Positions 8,226 to 14,834 of a stretch of DNA of 18,117 nt are shown in pieces (positions within the stretch are counted from its first letter, which is position 1; each line of letters starts with the position of its first letter). The notes below the pieces were generated by a model. The model saw nothing but the letters and a program-made list of their open reading frames with translations. It had not been told where the DNA came from and did not search any database. Source of the stretch: an uncultured Alphaproteobacteria bacterium (lineage in GTDB: Bacteria > Pseudomonadota > Alphaproteobacteria > Reyranellales > Reyranellaceae); contig CAIYWM010000928.1 in assembly GCA_903929895.1 (NCBI GenBank), forward strand, positions 1-18,117, read 5' to 3'. Both the position numbers and the translations under genes were made by a program.

Positions 8226-9490
8226 AGGAGATCACGGCCCTCGACGCCGTTGCCGCCATCGAGGCCGGCACGTTGACCTCCGAGAGACTGGTGCGCGGCT
8301 GTCTCGACCGCATCGCCCAGCGTGACGGAATTGTGAAAGCCTGGGCCCATATCGATCCCGACCAGGCCATCGCCCAAGCGAAGGCCGCCGATGCAACGAG
8401 CGGCGGGCTGCTGCGCGGCATCCCGGTCGGTGTGAAAGACATCATCGACACCTACGACATGCCGACCGGCCACAACTCGCCGATCTTCGAGGGCAAGGTG
8501 CCGTTCGGCGATGCCGCCTGTGTGGCGCTGTGCCGAACCGCCAATGCCGTCATCATGGGCAAGACGGTGACGACGGAGTTCGCCAACCGTCATGCCGGCG
8601 CGACCACGAACCCGCACAACGCTGGCCATACGCCGGGCGGCTCTTCCTCCGGGTCAGCCGCCGCGGTGGCCGACGGCCACGTGCCGCTGGCCTTCGGTAC
8701 GCAGACCGGCGGCTCGGTGATCCGTCCGGCCGCCTATTGCGGCGTGGTGGGCTACAAGCCGACTTTCGGCGACTTCAGCCGCGTCGGCATCAAGATGCAG
8801 TGCCACTCGGTCGACACGCTCGGCCTCATGGCGCGCACACTTGACGACATCGCGCTGTTCCGCGCCGCCGTACTGAAGCTGCCGCCGGTCCGCATCGACC
8901 GGGACATCGGCCGCCCGCGCATCGGCATCTGCCGTTCGCCGGTCTGGGACAAGGCCGAGCCCGAAACCAAGGCTCTGGTCGAAGGGACGGCGACGCGGCT
9001 TTCGGACAAGGGGGCATCGGTGATCGACGTGGCCTTTGCCGCCCCGTTTACCGACATCATCGACGACCATGCCGCGATCACCGGCTTCGAGAGCGTGCGC
9101 AACTATGCCGACGAGCGGCTGCGCAATCCCGACAAGGTGAGCGACGAGCTGATGAACGGCCCTATGAAGCGGGGCCTCGCCGTCTCCTTCGATCGCTACG
9201 TTGCAGCCCAGCGCAAGGCTACGGCCTTCAAGGCCCATGTCGATTCGCTGTTCGACAAGGTGGACCTGCTCCTGACGCCCAGCGCGCCCGGCGAGGCACC
9301 GCAGGGGATCGCCTTCACCGGCGATCCGGTCTTCAACTCGATCTGGACGCTGGCGGGCACGCCCTGCGTGACCCTGCCGGCCGGCACCGGTCCGCGCGGC
9401 CTGCCGCTCGGCGTTCAGCTCGTCGGCCTGCGTCATGCCGACGACCAGCTTCTTTCCCTTGCCGCCTGGGTCGCGGCACATTTGAACTGA
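8222..9490 (+). CDS. Amidase-signature family hydrolase (second of tandem pair)
   Basis: This 422-residue AS enzyme is clearly paralogous to the gene just upstream. The two share long identical stretches such as GKTVTTEFANRH, HTPGGSSSGSAAAVAD and TQTGGSVIRPAA. The catalytic residues are Lys72 (GVKDIID), Ser141 (139-145 GGSSSGS) and Ser165 (GGSVIRP), with spacing identical to the first copy. The C-terminal half, which shapes substrate choice in this family, diverges more, so the pair may act on different amides or successive intermediates. The ATG overlaps the upstream stop by 4 nt and has no strong ribosome site of its own, so translational coupling is likely. A symmetric inverted repeat begins 14 bp after the stop. 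Confidence 0.93.
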   Translation: MKEITALDAVAAIEAGTLTSERLVRGCLDRIAQRDGIVKAWAHIDPDQAIAQAKAADATSGGLLRGIPVGVKDIIDTYDMPTGHNSPIFEGKVPFGDAACVALCRTANAVIMGKTVTTEFANRHAGATTNPHNAGHTPGGSSSGSAAAVADGHVPLAFGTQTGGSVIRPAAYCGVVGYKPTFGDFSRVGIKMQCHSVDTLGLMARTLDDIALFRAAVLKLPPVRIDRDIGRPRIGICRSPVWDKAEPETKALVEGTATRLSDKGASVIDVAFAAPFTDIIDDHAAITGFESVRNYADERLRNPDKVSDELMNGPMKRGLAVSFDRYVAAQRKATAFKAHVDSLFDKVDLLLTPSAPGEAPQGIAFTGDPVFNSIWTLAGTPCVTLPAGTGPRGLPLGVQLVGLRHADDQLLSLAAWVAAHLN

Positions 9491-9503
9491 TGAATACGCA
9501 AAC

Positions 9504-9615
9504 CCTCATCCTGAGGAGCGGCCCTCAGGGCCGCGTCTCGAAGGATGGGATCCCGCACCACGTTTGTTGCCCATCCTTCGAGACGCATCGCTGCGCGATG
9601 CTCCTCAGGATGAGG
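9504..9615. repeat. Symmetric double-arm inverted repeat (BIME/REP-like element)
   Basis: The element is almost perfectly symmetric. The outer arms CCTCATCCTGAGGAGC (9504-9519) and GCTCCTCAGGATGAGG (9600-9615) are exact reverse complements. So are the inner arms GCGTCTCGAAGGATGGG (9533-9549) and CCCATCCTTCGAGACGC (9570-9586). Between outer and inner arms each side carries its own 13-nt mini-hairpin with different sequence: GGCCC-TCA-GGGCC at 9520-9532 and ATCGC-TGC-GCGAT at 9587-9599. The apical loop is 20 nt (9550-9569). Each half is also an imperfect palindrome (CATCCT with AGGATG), so the whole resembles two head-to-head REP units. Similar CCTCATCCTGAGGAG sequences are common as dispersed repeats in rhizobial genomes (recalled, not searched). 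There is no T-tract, so it is not a classical terminator. Confidence 0.9.
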
Positions 9616-9630
9616 AAGGGGAGGTAGAGA

Positions 9631-10857
9631 ATGCCCACGATCAACGGTGAACGACTGCTCGGCGACCTTCGGCGCATTGCCGATTTCGGCCGCTACCAGA
9701 CCGGCGTGCACCGCCCGCATCTGTCGCCGCAGGACGTGGAAAGCCGGCACTGGCTCGTGGCGCGGATGAAGGAAGCGGGCCTAGAGCCGGTCATCGACGG
9801 CATTGGCACGGTGATCGGCAAGAGCCCCAAGACCGGCCCGCGCATCCTGATCGGCTCGCATTCCGACACCCAGCCGCGCGGTGGCTGGCTCGATGGCGTC
9901 ATGGGCGTGATCTACGGCCTCGAAGTGGCGCGGGCGCTGGCGGAAGACCCCGAGACGGCGCATCTCGCCGTCGACGTCGCCTCCTGGGCCGACGAGGAGG
10001 GCCATTGGGGCCAGATGACCGGGAGCCGGTCGTTCATCGGCATCTTCTCCGAAGCCGATATCGACAAGGCGAAGCACCGCGACGAGGGCACGCCGATGCG
10101 CGAGGCGCTGAAGGCGGCTGGCCTCGAAGGCGTGCCGCGCGAGCATCTGGAAGAGGGCAGGTATCGCGGCTATCTCGAGGCCCATATCGAGCAGGGCGGC
10201 CTGCTGGAAGCAGGCGAGAAGCACATCGGCATCGTGACTGCGATCGTCGGCATCATGCAGTTCCGCCTGACCTTCAGCGGCATCCAGAACCATGCCGGCA
10301 CGACGCCCATGCCGATCCGCAAGGACGCCGGCGTGGCCATGATGCGGCTCTACAACGACGTGATGGACAAGTTCCCCGCCGTCTCGGGTCCACGCAGCGT
10401 TTGGACCGTGGGCAAGATGGTGCTTGAGCCCGGCGCGCCGGCGATCGTCCCCGGCCGGGCCGAGATGATCCTGCAGTTCCGCGACGCCGATCAGAAGATC
10501 CTGCAGGCCTTCGAGGCCAAGCTGGTGGAGATCGTGGCGGATCACCAGAAGAACAGCCCCTGCACCGTCGAATGCGTGAACCTCTCGCGCACCCAGCCGC
10601 TGCTGATGGACGAGCGCTTCCTCGAGGCGATCGAGGAGTCGGCCGCCGTCCATGCGCCGGAAAAGCATGTGCGCATGCCGTCCGGCGCCGGCCACGATGC
10701 ACAGGTGATCGGGCTCAAGATGCCGGCGGCGATGATGTTCGTGCCCTCGATCGGCGGCATCTCGCATCACTTCACCGAGAACACCCATGACGCCGACATC
10801 GTGCTGGGATGCCAGGTCTTCGCCGACGCCACGGCGAAAATTCTGAAGGGAAACTGA
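9631..10857 (+). CDS. M20-family Zn-dependent hydrolase, hydantoinase/carbamoylase (AllC/HyuC-like)
   Basis: This 408-residue protein belongs to the group that includes allantoate amidohydrolase, N-carbamoyl-L-amino acid hydrolase and beta-ureidopropionase. The expected di-metal ligands are visible: His77 in GSHSDT, Asp88 in GGWLDG, Glu123 in ADEEGHW with the adjacent general-base Glu122, His185 in HIEQGG, and His379 in GISHHFTE. The dimerisation and substrate region carries NHAGTTPMPIRKDAG, and SGAGHDAQ lies near residue 350. The reaction is expected to be hydrolysis of an N-carbamoyl or ureido group, releasing ammonia and CO2. The exact substrate cannot be read from sequence. GGGGAGG at 9618-9624 is a strong ribosome site, starting 3 nt beyond the inverted repeat. 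Placement after two amidases supports an amide/ureide nitrogen-scavenging operon. Confidence 0.93.
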   Translation: MPTINGERLLGDLRRIADFGRYQTGVHRPHLSPQDVESRHWLVARMKEAGLEPVIDGIGTVIGKSPKTGPRILIGSHSDTQPRGGWLDGVMGVIYGLEVARALAEDPETAHLAVDVASWADEEGHWGQMTGSRSFIGIFSEADIDKAKHRDEGTPMREALKAAGLEGVPREHLEEGRYRGYLEAHIEQGGLLEAGEKHIGIVTAIVGIMQFRLTFSGIQNHAGTTPMPIRKDAGVAMMRLYNDVMDKFPAVSGPRSVWTVGKMVLEPGAPAIVPGRAEMILQFRDADQKILQAFEAKLVEIVADHQKNSPCTVECVNLSRTQPLLMDERFLEAIEESAAVHAPEKHVRMPSGAGHDAQVIGLKMPAAMMFVPSIGGISHHFTENTHDADIVLGCQVFADATAKILKGN

Positions 10858-10876
10858 CGGGCGACGGCGCTATCCT

Positions 10877-10897
10877 GCTCCTCGTCGAGCGAGGAGC
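10877..10897 (+). promoter_or_regulatory. Hairpin covering the ybaK ribosome-binding site
   Basis: GCTCCTCG (10877-10884) and CGAGGAGC (10890-10897) form a perfect 8-bp GC-rich stem with a 5-nt loop. The Shine-Dalgarno GAGGAG (10891-10896) lies wholly within the 3' strand, 5 nt before the ATG at 10902. In RNA the folded form would hide the ribosome site. Translation from the upstream M20 gene ends about 20 nt before the stem, so coupling or conditional opening could matter. That it regulates anything is inference. Confidence 0.55.
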
Positions 10898-10901
10898 CGG
10901 G

Positions 10902-11375
10902 ATGTCGAAGGTCACGCGCGCCACGAAGGCGCTGGAGCAGGCGAAGGTCGCCTTCACGGTCCACACCTACGACTACGATCCGGATGCCGACAAGGTCGGC
11001 CTGCAGGCGGCCGAGGCGCTGGGCGAGGCGCCGGCGCGCGTGCTGAAAACCCTGATGACCCTGGTCGACGGCAAGCCCGCCTGCGTGATCGTACCCTCCG
11101 ATCGCGAGGTCTCGATGAAGAAGCTGGCCGCGTCCTTCAAGGGAAAGTCGGCCGAGATGATGAAGCCCGCCGATGCCGAGCGGATGACCGGCTACAAGGT
11201 CGGCGGCATCAGCCCGTTCGGCCAGATGCGGCCGGTGCGGACCGCCCTCGAGTCCGAGGCGATGGCGCACGAACTCGTCTTCCTCAACGGCGGCCAGCGC
11301 GGCCTCCAAGTGCGGATGTCCCCGCAGGACGTCGCGATGGTGCTGCAAGCCGTCGTGGCGCCCCTGGTGGCGTAG
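10902..11375 (+). CDS. ybaK: Cys-tRNA(Pro)/Cys-tRNA(Cys) deacylase, YbaK/EbsC type
   Basis: This 157-residue protein matches the size and layout of YbaK (about 159 residues). Diagnostic features are the ARVLKTLM segment with the conserved active-site Lys49, VPSDREVSMKKLA, the GYKVGGISPFGQ signature, and the C-terminal LNGGQRGLQVRMSP. YbaK hydrolyses Cys mischarged onto tRNA(Pro) by prolyl-tRNA synthetase, a trans-editing activity in the cytosol. The frame is open further upstream, but the ATG at 10902 has GAGGAG 5 nt before it and matches the family N-terminus. It lies 44 bp behind the M20 gene and may be co-transcribed. A perfect hairpin covers its ribosome site. It is convergent with the next gene, 9 bp away. 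Confidence 0.95.
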   Translation: MSKVTRATKALEQAKVAFTVHTYDYDPDADKVGLQAAEALGEAPARVLKTLMTLVDGKPACVIVPSDREVSMKKLAASFKGKSAEMMKPADAERMTGYKVGGISPFGQMRPVRTALESEAMAHELVFLNGGQRGLQVRMSPQDVAMVLQAVVAPLVA

Positions 11376-11384
11376 CGCCTTCGC

Positions 11385-12194
11385 CTACTGCGCCGCCGCC
11401 AGATAGCGCGCGAGGTCGCCCGCCTTGTCGGGCGGCAGCCGGGTTGGCGTGCCGTTGAGCTTGATGCCCAGTTCGCAGGCTTCCTCGCCCGAGAGTTTGG
11501 CGAGGGTCTGCAGCTTTTCGAAGTCGGCCGGCGTGAGGCCTGCCTCGACGAGCAGGTCACGCGCTTCGGTGTCATTCGGCACCGGCGGCGGCGCGGCGGC
11601 GCCCGATTTCAGCGCCGTGCGCCCCGAGCGGTAGGCCTTCTCCATGGCCGTGAGCATGTTGCGCATCAATTGCTGGCCTTGCGGGTCGAGCCGGTCGGCA
11701 TGCTGGATGCCGATCAGCGCAAGCTCGCGACAGGCCTGGACGTTGGTGCCGCGCAGGTGCCGCATCAGCGCGATGCGCGCCGCCAGCACGCTTTCGGCAT
11801 CGGAGGCGTCGGCTGCCTTCAACGCCGGCACGATGTGGGTGGCGCGCAACTCGCTCATCAGCACCAGCGGACGCGGTGCGCCCTGGGTCGTCGGATTGCG
11901 CAGCTCCTCCTTCAGCGAGGCGCGCAGCCGCGCCTCGGCGTCGGGCACGTCTGCCAGCACCAGCCCGACCAGCGGCAGGGTGCGCGCTTCCACCATGGCG
12001 TTGTCGACCATCTGGGTGTTGTCGTCATTCAGGGCCTCGAGCCCGTAGACCGCGCCGGCGGCGGCCAGCGCACCGGCGATCGCCGCCGCCACCGACCGTG
12101 TCAGACGCTGCCGGGAGGAGACGTTGCGGCCGAACAGATAGAGGGCGGCACCGGCCACCACGGCCACGACGACGACGACGGCGATCTTCTCCAC
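11385..12194 (-). CDS. Hypothetical membrane protein with two N-terminal TM segments
   Basis: I do not recognise this 269-residue protein. It begins at a GTG with AGGAG about 7 nt upstream. Residues 3-22 (an unusual run of Val/Ala) and about 34-55 form two hydrophobic segments, separated by a short basic loop containing SSRQRLTR. The remaining 210 or so residues are soluble, Ala/Leu/Glu-rich and probably helical. A short Pro-rich linker (AAAPPPVPND, about 200-209) precedes a C-terminal helical module holding GLTPADFEKLQTLAKLSG. The second TM is followed by a probable soluble face whose side cannot be fixed by eye. It is convergent with ybaK and divergent from the STAS-like gene, so no neighbour indicates its job. 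Codon use looks like the rest of the window. Confidence 0.75.
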   Translation of the reverse strand: MEKIAVVVVVAVVAGAALYLFGRNVSSRQRLTRSVAAAIAGALAAAGAVYGLEALNDDNTQMVDNAMVEARTLPLVGLVLADVPDAEARLRASLKEELRNPTTQGAPRPLVLMSELRATHIVPALKAADASDAESVLAARIALMRHLRGTNVQACRELALIGIQHADRLDPQGQQLMRNMLTAMEKAYRSGRTALKSGAAAPPPVPNDTEARDLLVEAGLTPADFEKLQTLAKLSGEEACELGIKLNGTPTRLPPDKAGDLARYLAAAQ

Positions 12195-12288
12195 CAGCTA
12201 CTCCTGTTTGCACGGCCGGCCGGACATGGTAATCGCGCTACCCCGCCGCACGGATGCGGTAGAATGTGGGCAACGCAGACCGCAAACC

Positions 12289-12660
12289 ATGCCGATCCAT
12301 GTCGATGTCTACCACCCTGGCCGGCTGATCATCGCCGTCGTACGGGGCGCGTTCACGGTGGACGATGTCCGCGAAGCGGTGCAGCAGGTGCTCGCAAGCG
12401 ACGTCCTGCACTATGGCAAGATCATCGACATTGCCTCGCCGACCGCTCCGATGGACAAAGCAGGCGTCGAGGCGATCGCCGCCTTCATCGCCCGGAGCAG
12501 CGACAAGCCGCGAGGGCCCGTGGCATTCGTCGTCAGTCCCGGCCAGGCGGCCGACAATGCCGAAACCTTCGCCAGGCTCACCAGTGACCTGCGCCCGGTG
12601 AAGGTATTTCAAAGCCTTCACGAGGCGCGGAAGTGGCTCGGCGAGAACTCCCGGCCGTAG
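12289..12660 (+). CDS. Small STAS/SpoIIAA-like protein
   Basis: This 123-residue soluble protein alternates short beta strands (LIIAVVRGAFT, GKIIDIAS, PVAFVVSPG, VKVFQSL) with helices (VDDVREAVQQVL, GVEAIAAFIARS, LHEARKWLGE). This is the pattern of STAS/SpoIIAA-like or response-regulator-like small folds. A strand-turn-helix order with an IDIASPTAPMD segment at about residue 46 suggests the SpoIIAA-like family, whose members often modify or sense other proteins. No catalytic motif is visible, and the phosphorylatable Ser of true anti-sigma antagonists is not identifiable with confidence. No Shine-Dalgarno precedes the ATG. A TAGAAT at 12260-12265 could be a -10 element giving a very short leader, but I see no matching -35. 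Function is not assigned. Confidence 0.7.
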   Translation: MPIHVDVYHPGRLIIAVVRGAFTVDDVREAVQQVLASDVLHYGKIIDIASPTAPMDKAGVEAIAAFIARSSDKPRGPVAFVVSPGQAADNAETFARLTSDLRPVKVFQSLHEARKWLGENSRP

Positions 12661-12662
12661 CG

Positions 12663-12684
12663 GCGGCCGGCGTCCATCGGCCGC
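12663..12684. terminator. Candidate bidirectional hairpin between convergent genes
   Basis: GCGGCCG (12663-12669) pairs perfectly with CGGCCGC (12678-12684) across an 8-nt loop, within the 34-bp gap between the convergent STAS-like and DUF4189 genes. There is no T-tract on either strand, so intrinsic termination is uncertain. The position is its main support. Confidence 0.3.
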
Positions 12685-12694
12685 TGGCGCAAGC

Positions 12695-13057
12695 CTATTC
12701 GAAGCAACGGGCGCTGCGGATGGTACAGGAGTTGCTGGGCACTCGCGCGTTGCATTCGTTCCAGGCAGACTGTTCGGCATCCTGTTTGGAGGGAGCTGCG
12801 CCGTAACCCGAGGCCTGCCCGTTGTCGCTGTGGGCGTAGGCGATACAGCGCTGCGGCGCGGCCATCCGGATTCTGCACTCCAGGGGGCCGCACTCGGCCA
12901 GAGCCGAGGTCTCGGCGGCCTCGCGCGTCGCCATGCCAACCGATACGCCGAACAGCCGTTCGTTGTCGGTCGCAACAGCCCCCCAGACTTCCTGGGCCTG
13001 GGCTGTCGCACTCGTCGCGAGCAAGGTCGCGAGGAGGATCGTGAACTTCTTGATCAT
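12695..13057 (-). CDS. Secreted DUF4189-family protein
   Basis: This 120-residue protein has a classical signal peptide: MIKK, a hydrophobic core, and likely cleavage after AQA near residue 21. The mature part starts VWGAVATDNER and has the two-fold pattern typical of DUF4189: a WGA/YGAA strand followed by an alanine-rich helix and a Cys-containing strand. The two copies are REAAETSALAECG...CRI and KQDAEQSAWNEC...CTI. Six cysteines in the mature part could form three disulfides in the periplasm. The molecular function of the family is unknown. Its ATG overlaps the stop of the upstream hydrolase by 4 nt (ATGA), so it is translationally coupled and is the last gene of the minus-strand run. Confidence 0.85.
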   Translation of the reverse strand: MIKKFTILLATLLATSATAQAQEVWGAVATDNERLFGVSVGMATREAAETSALAECGPLECRIRMAAPQRCIAYAHSDNGQASGYGAAPSKQDAEQSAWNECNARVPSNSCTIRSARCFE

Positions 13058-13794
13058 CGTGTGTTCTTTTCCAGAAACGTGCGGACCCGGTCAATCGACT
13101 CCTGCGAGAACTGCGGTCCCCGCCAGTCCTTCTGGACGTCGATGTCGGGTGCGAGCGCCGCGATCTCGTCGCTGGTATGGGCGGGATGCGGTTTGTCCGT
13201 GCCAGGTTGCAGCAGCAACGGCGTCCGGCAGTTCCTGACGAAGTCGCGCGTGACCGAGAAGACGAAGTCCTCGCCGAACATGTTTCGGCCAAAGCTCTGG
13301 ATCGTTGCCTCGGAGATCGAGGGATCGCGCCCCCGCACGGTCTCGCTGTAGCCCTGCACGGCCGCATCCCAGGTGTCGCGGTTCTCCCACAGGCCGATCG
13401 GGTTCTGCAGCACGGCGGCGGCGACGCGGTCCGGCGCCTGTTCGATCGCCTCGAAGCAGTAGCTGCCGCCGATGCAGCCGCCCATCACCGCGAAGCGCCC
13501 GAAACCCAGATGGTCGATCAGGGCGAGATGGTCGGCAGCAAACGTGTGCCAGCCATGGTCGGGCTTCACGTCGGCCACCGACCTGCCGGCGTTCCGCTGG
13601 TCCATCGAGATGACGGTGAACCTGTCGGCGAGTGCGACCCGGGGATCCATCCAGGCACGCGGCGCGCCATCGGCGCCGGGCCCCCAGAACTCGATCGACG
13701 AACGCAGGCCGCCCGGTGCGTAGAGCAGCAGCGGAAAGCCGTTGCCGTGGACCTCGTAGTGGATCTCGGCATCGGGCCGCTTCAGGATCGGCAT
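13054..13794 (-). CDS. Alpha/beta hydrolase with Cys in the nucleophile-elbow position
   Basis: This 246-residue alpha/beta-hydrolase has the N-terminal strand pair (AEIHYEVHGNGFPLLLYAPGG), the oxyanion-side motif, and VISMDQRNAGRS at 61-72. The nucleophile elbow is VMGGCIGGSY (103-112), so Cys107 replaces the usual Ser of G-x-S-x-G. Dienelactone hydrolase uses a Cys here (GYCLGG). The acid candidate is Asp200 in PGTDKPHPAHT (198-207). No His occurs after His206, so the catalytic His must be 203 or 206, or the enzyme is unusual. The start has GGAGGCGAG about 7 nt upstream. It lies 18 bp after the Bug-type binding protein and overlaps the DUF4189 gene, implying one operon. Substrate unknown. 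Confidence 0.88.
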   Translation of the reverse strand: MPILKRPDAEIHYEVHGNGFPLLLYAPGGLRSSIEFWGPGADGAPRAWMDPRVALADRFTVISMDQRNAGRSVADVKPDHGWHTFAADHLALIDHLGFGRFAVMGGCIGGSYCFEAIEQAPDRVAAAVLQNPIGLWENRDTWDAAVQGYSETVRGRDPSISEATIQSFGRNMFGEDFVFSVTRDFVRNCRTPLLLQPGTDKPHPAHTSDEIAALAPDIDVQKDWRGPQFSQESIDRVRTFLEKNTR

Positions 13795-13812
13795 GCACTC
13801 GCCTCCGTTGGA

Positions 13813-14808
13813 TCAACCCTGCGGCTTATAGCCGATCGAATCGATGATCGTCTTCCAGCGTGCGAGGTCGGTCGTCATCCGCTCCGTGACCTGGGCGGGC
13901 GTAGAGGTCTCGACGTCCAGGCCGAGGTCGACCAGCTTCTTCTGGATCTCGGGAATCGCCAGCACCGCCTTCAGTTCCTTGCCCCAGGCGTCGATCAGCG
14001 GGGCCGGGGTCCTGGGCGGGGCGAAGAAGACGTACCAGCCGAGGATCGAGAGCTGCGGATAGCCGAGCTGGGTGATGGTCGGGATGTCCGGGGCCGATGT
14101 GGTGGGCTTGACGCCAGACGTGAAGATCACCTTCACCTTGCCGGCGCGATGATGTTCCAGGAAGTCGGTGATGCCGCCGCAGCCGGCCGCGATATGGCCG
14201 CCCTGCAGGTCGGCGACCAGTGGTGCCGCGCCTCGATAGGGCACCGGTTCGAGCGGAATGCCGACCGCCTTGCCGGCCATGACGCCGAAGAAGTGCGTGA
14301 AGGACCCCAGGGCCGTCGTGCCGAAGGAGGCGCGGGTCGGGTTCTTCTTCAGCCACTCGACATATTCCGTGAGGTTGCCCACACCGATGGTCGGCGACAC
14401 GCAGAAGGCGGTCTGAACCGTCCCGGCGAGCGTGATCGGGGCGATGTCGGTCAGCGGGTCGAACGGCACGCTGGGCATGGTGAGCCTCTGTACGATGGTC
14501 GCCGACGGCACGTAGGCGATGGTCGTGCCGTCGGTCGGCGCATTCTTGAGGTCTCCGACAGCGATCGTGCCGGAGGCGCCCGCCTTGTTCTCGATGATGA
14601 CGTTGCGGCCGGTGCGCTGCTTCAGAGGCTCGGCGAGCAGGCGCGCCATGACGTCGGTGCCGCCGCCCGCCGGGAAGCCGACCAGGATCTTCAGCGGCTT
14701 GTCAGGCAGGCCGGTCTGCTGGGCGCGTACGCTCGCCGCAAGCGGAGCCGTGAGTGCCGCGCCGGTCATGAGAATCGAAGTGCGTCGGCCGATCTTCTTG
14801 ATTGTCAT
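13813..14808 (-). CDS. Tripartite tricarboxylate transporter-type (Bug) periplasmic binding protein
   Basis: This 331-residue Bug-family protein has an export signal with Arg8-Arg9 (GRRTSILMTGAA), possibly Tat-dependent, and likely cleavage after VRA near residue 29. The family signature regions are clear: KPLKILVGFPAGGGTDVMARLLA, ENKAGASGTIAVGDLKNAP, the PFDPLTDIAPITL block, and GYPQLSILGWYVFFAP followed by TPAPLIDAWGKEL. Bug proteins bind carboxylates or related small organics in the periplasm. Many copies in alpha- and betaproteobacteria stand alone without the TctA/TctB membrane subunits, as here. GGAGGAAAC directly upstream supports the start at 14808; the frame continues upstream without homology. 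It sits 26 bp after the kinase-fold gene and 18 bp before the hydrolase. Confidence 0.94.
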   Translation of the reverse strand: MTIKKIGRRTSILMTGAALTAPLAASVRAQQTGLPDKPLKILVGFPAGGGTDVMARLLAEPLKQRTGRNVIIENKAGASGTIAVGDLKNAPTDGTTIAYVPSATIVQRLTMPSVPFDPLTDIAPITLAGTVQTAFCVSPTIGVGNLTEYVEWLKKNPTRASFGTTALGSFTHFFGVMAGKAVGIPLEPVPYRGAAPLVADLQGGHIAAGCGGITDFLEHHRAGKVKVIFTSGVKPTTSAPDIPTITQLGYPQLSILGWYVFFAPPRTPAPLIDAWGKELKAVLAIPEIQKKLVDLGLDVETSTPAQVTERMTTDLARWKTIIDSIGYKPQG

Positions 14809-14834
14809 TTTTGTTTCCTCCGGATTTGTTTTTG

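Noticed and set aside
6945..9490. Amidases considered as GatA of the Asp/Glu-tRNA amidotransferase
   Set aside because: No gatB or gatC nearby, two tandem copies, and a catabolic neighbourhood with a carbamoylase.
9504..9615. Inverted repeat considered as a rho-independent terminator or CRISPR remnant
   Set aside because: There is no T-tract and no repeat-spacer periodicity; the nested symmetric arms fit a REP/BIME-like element better.
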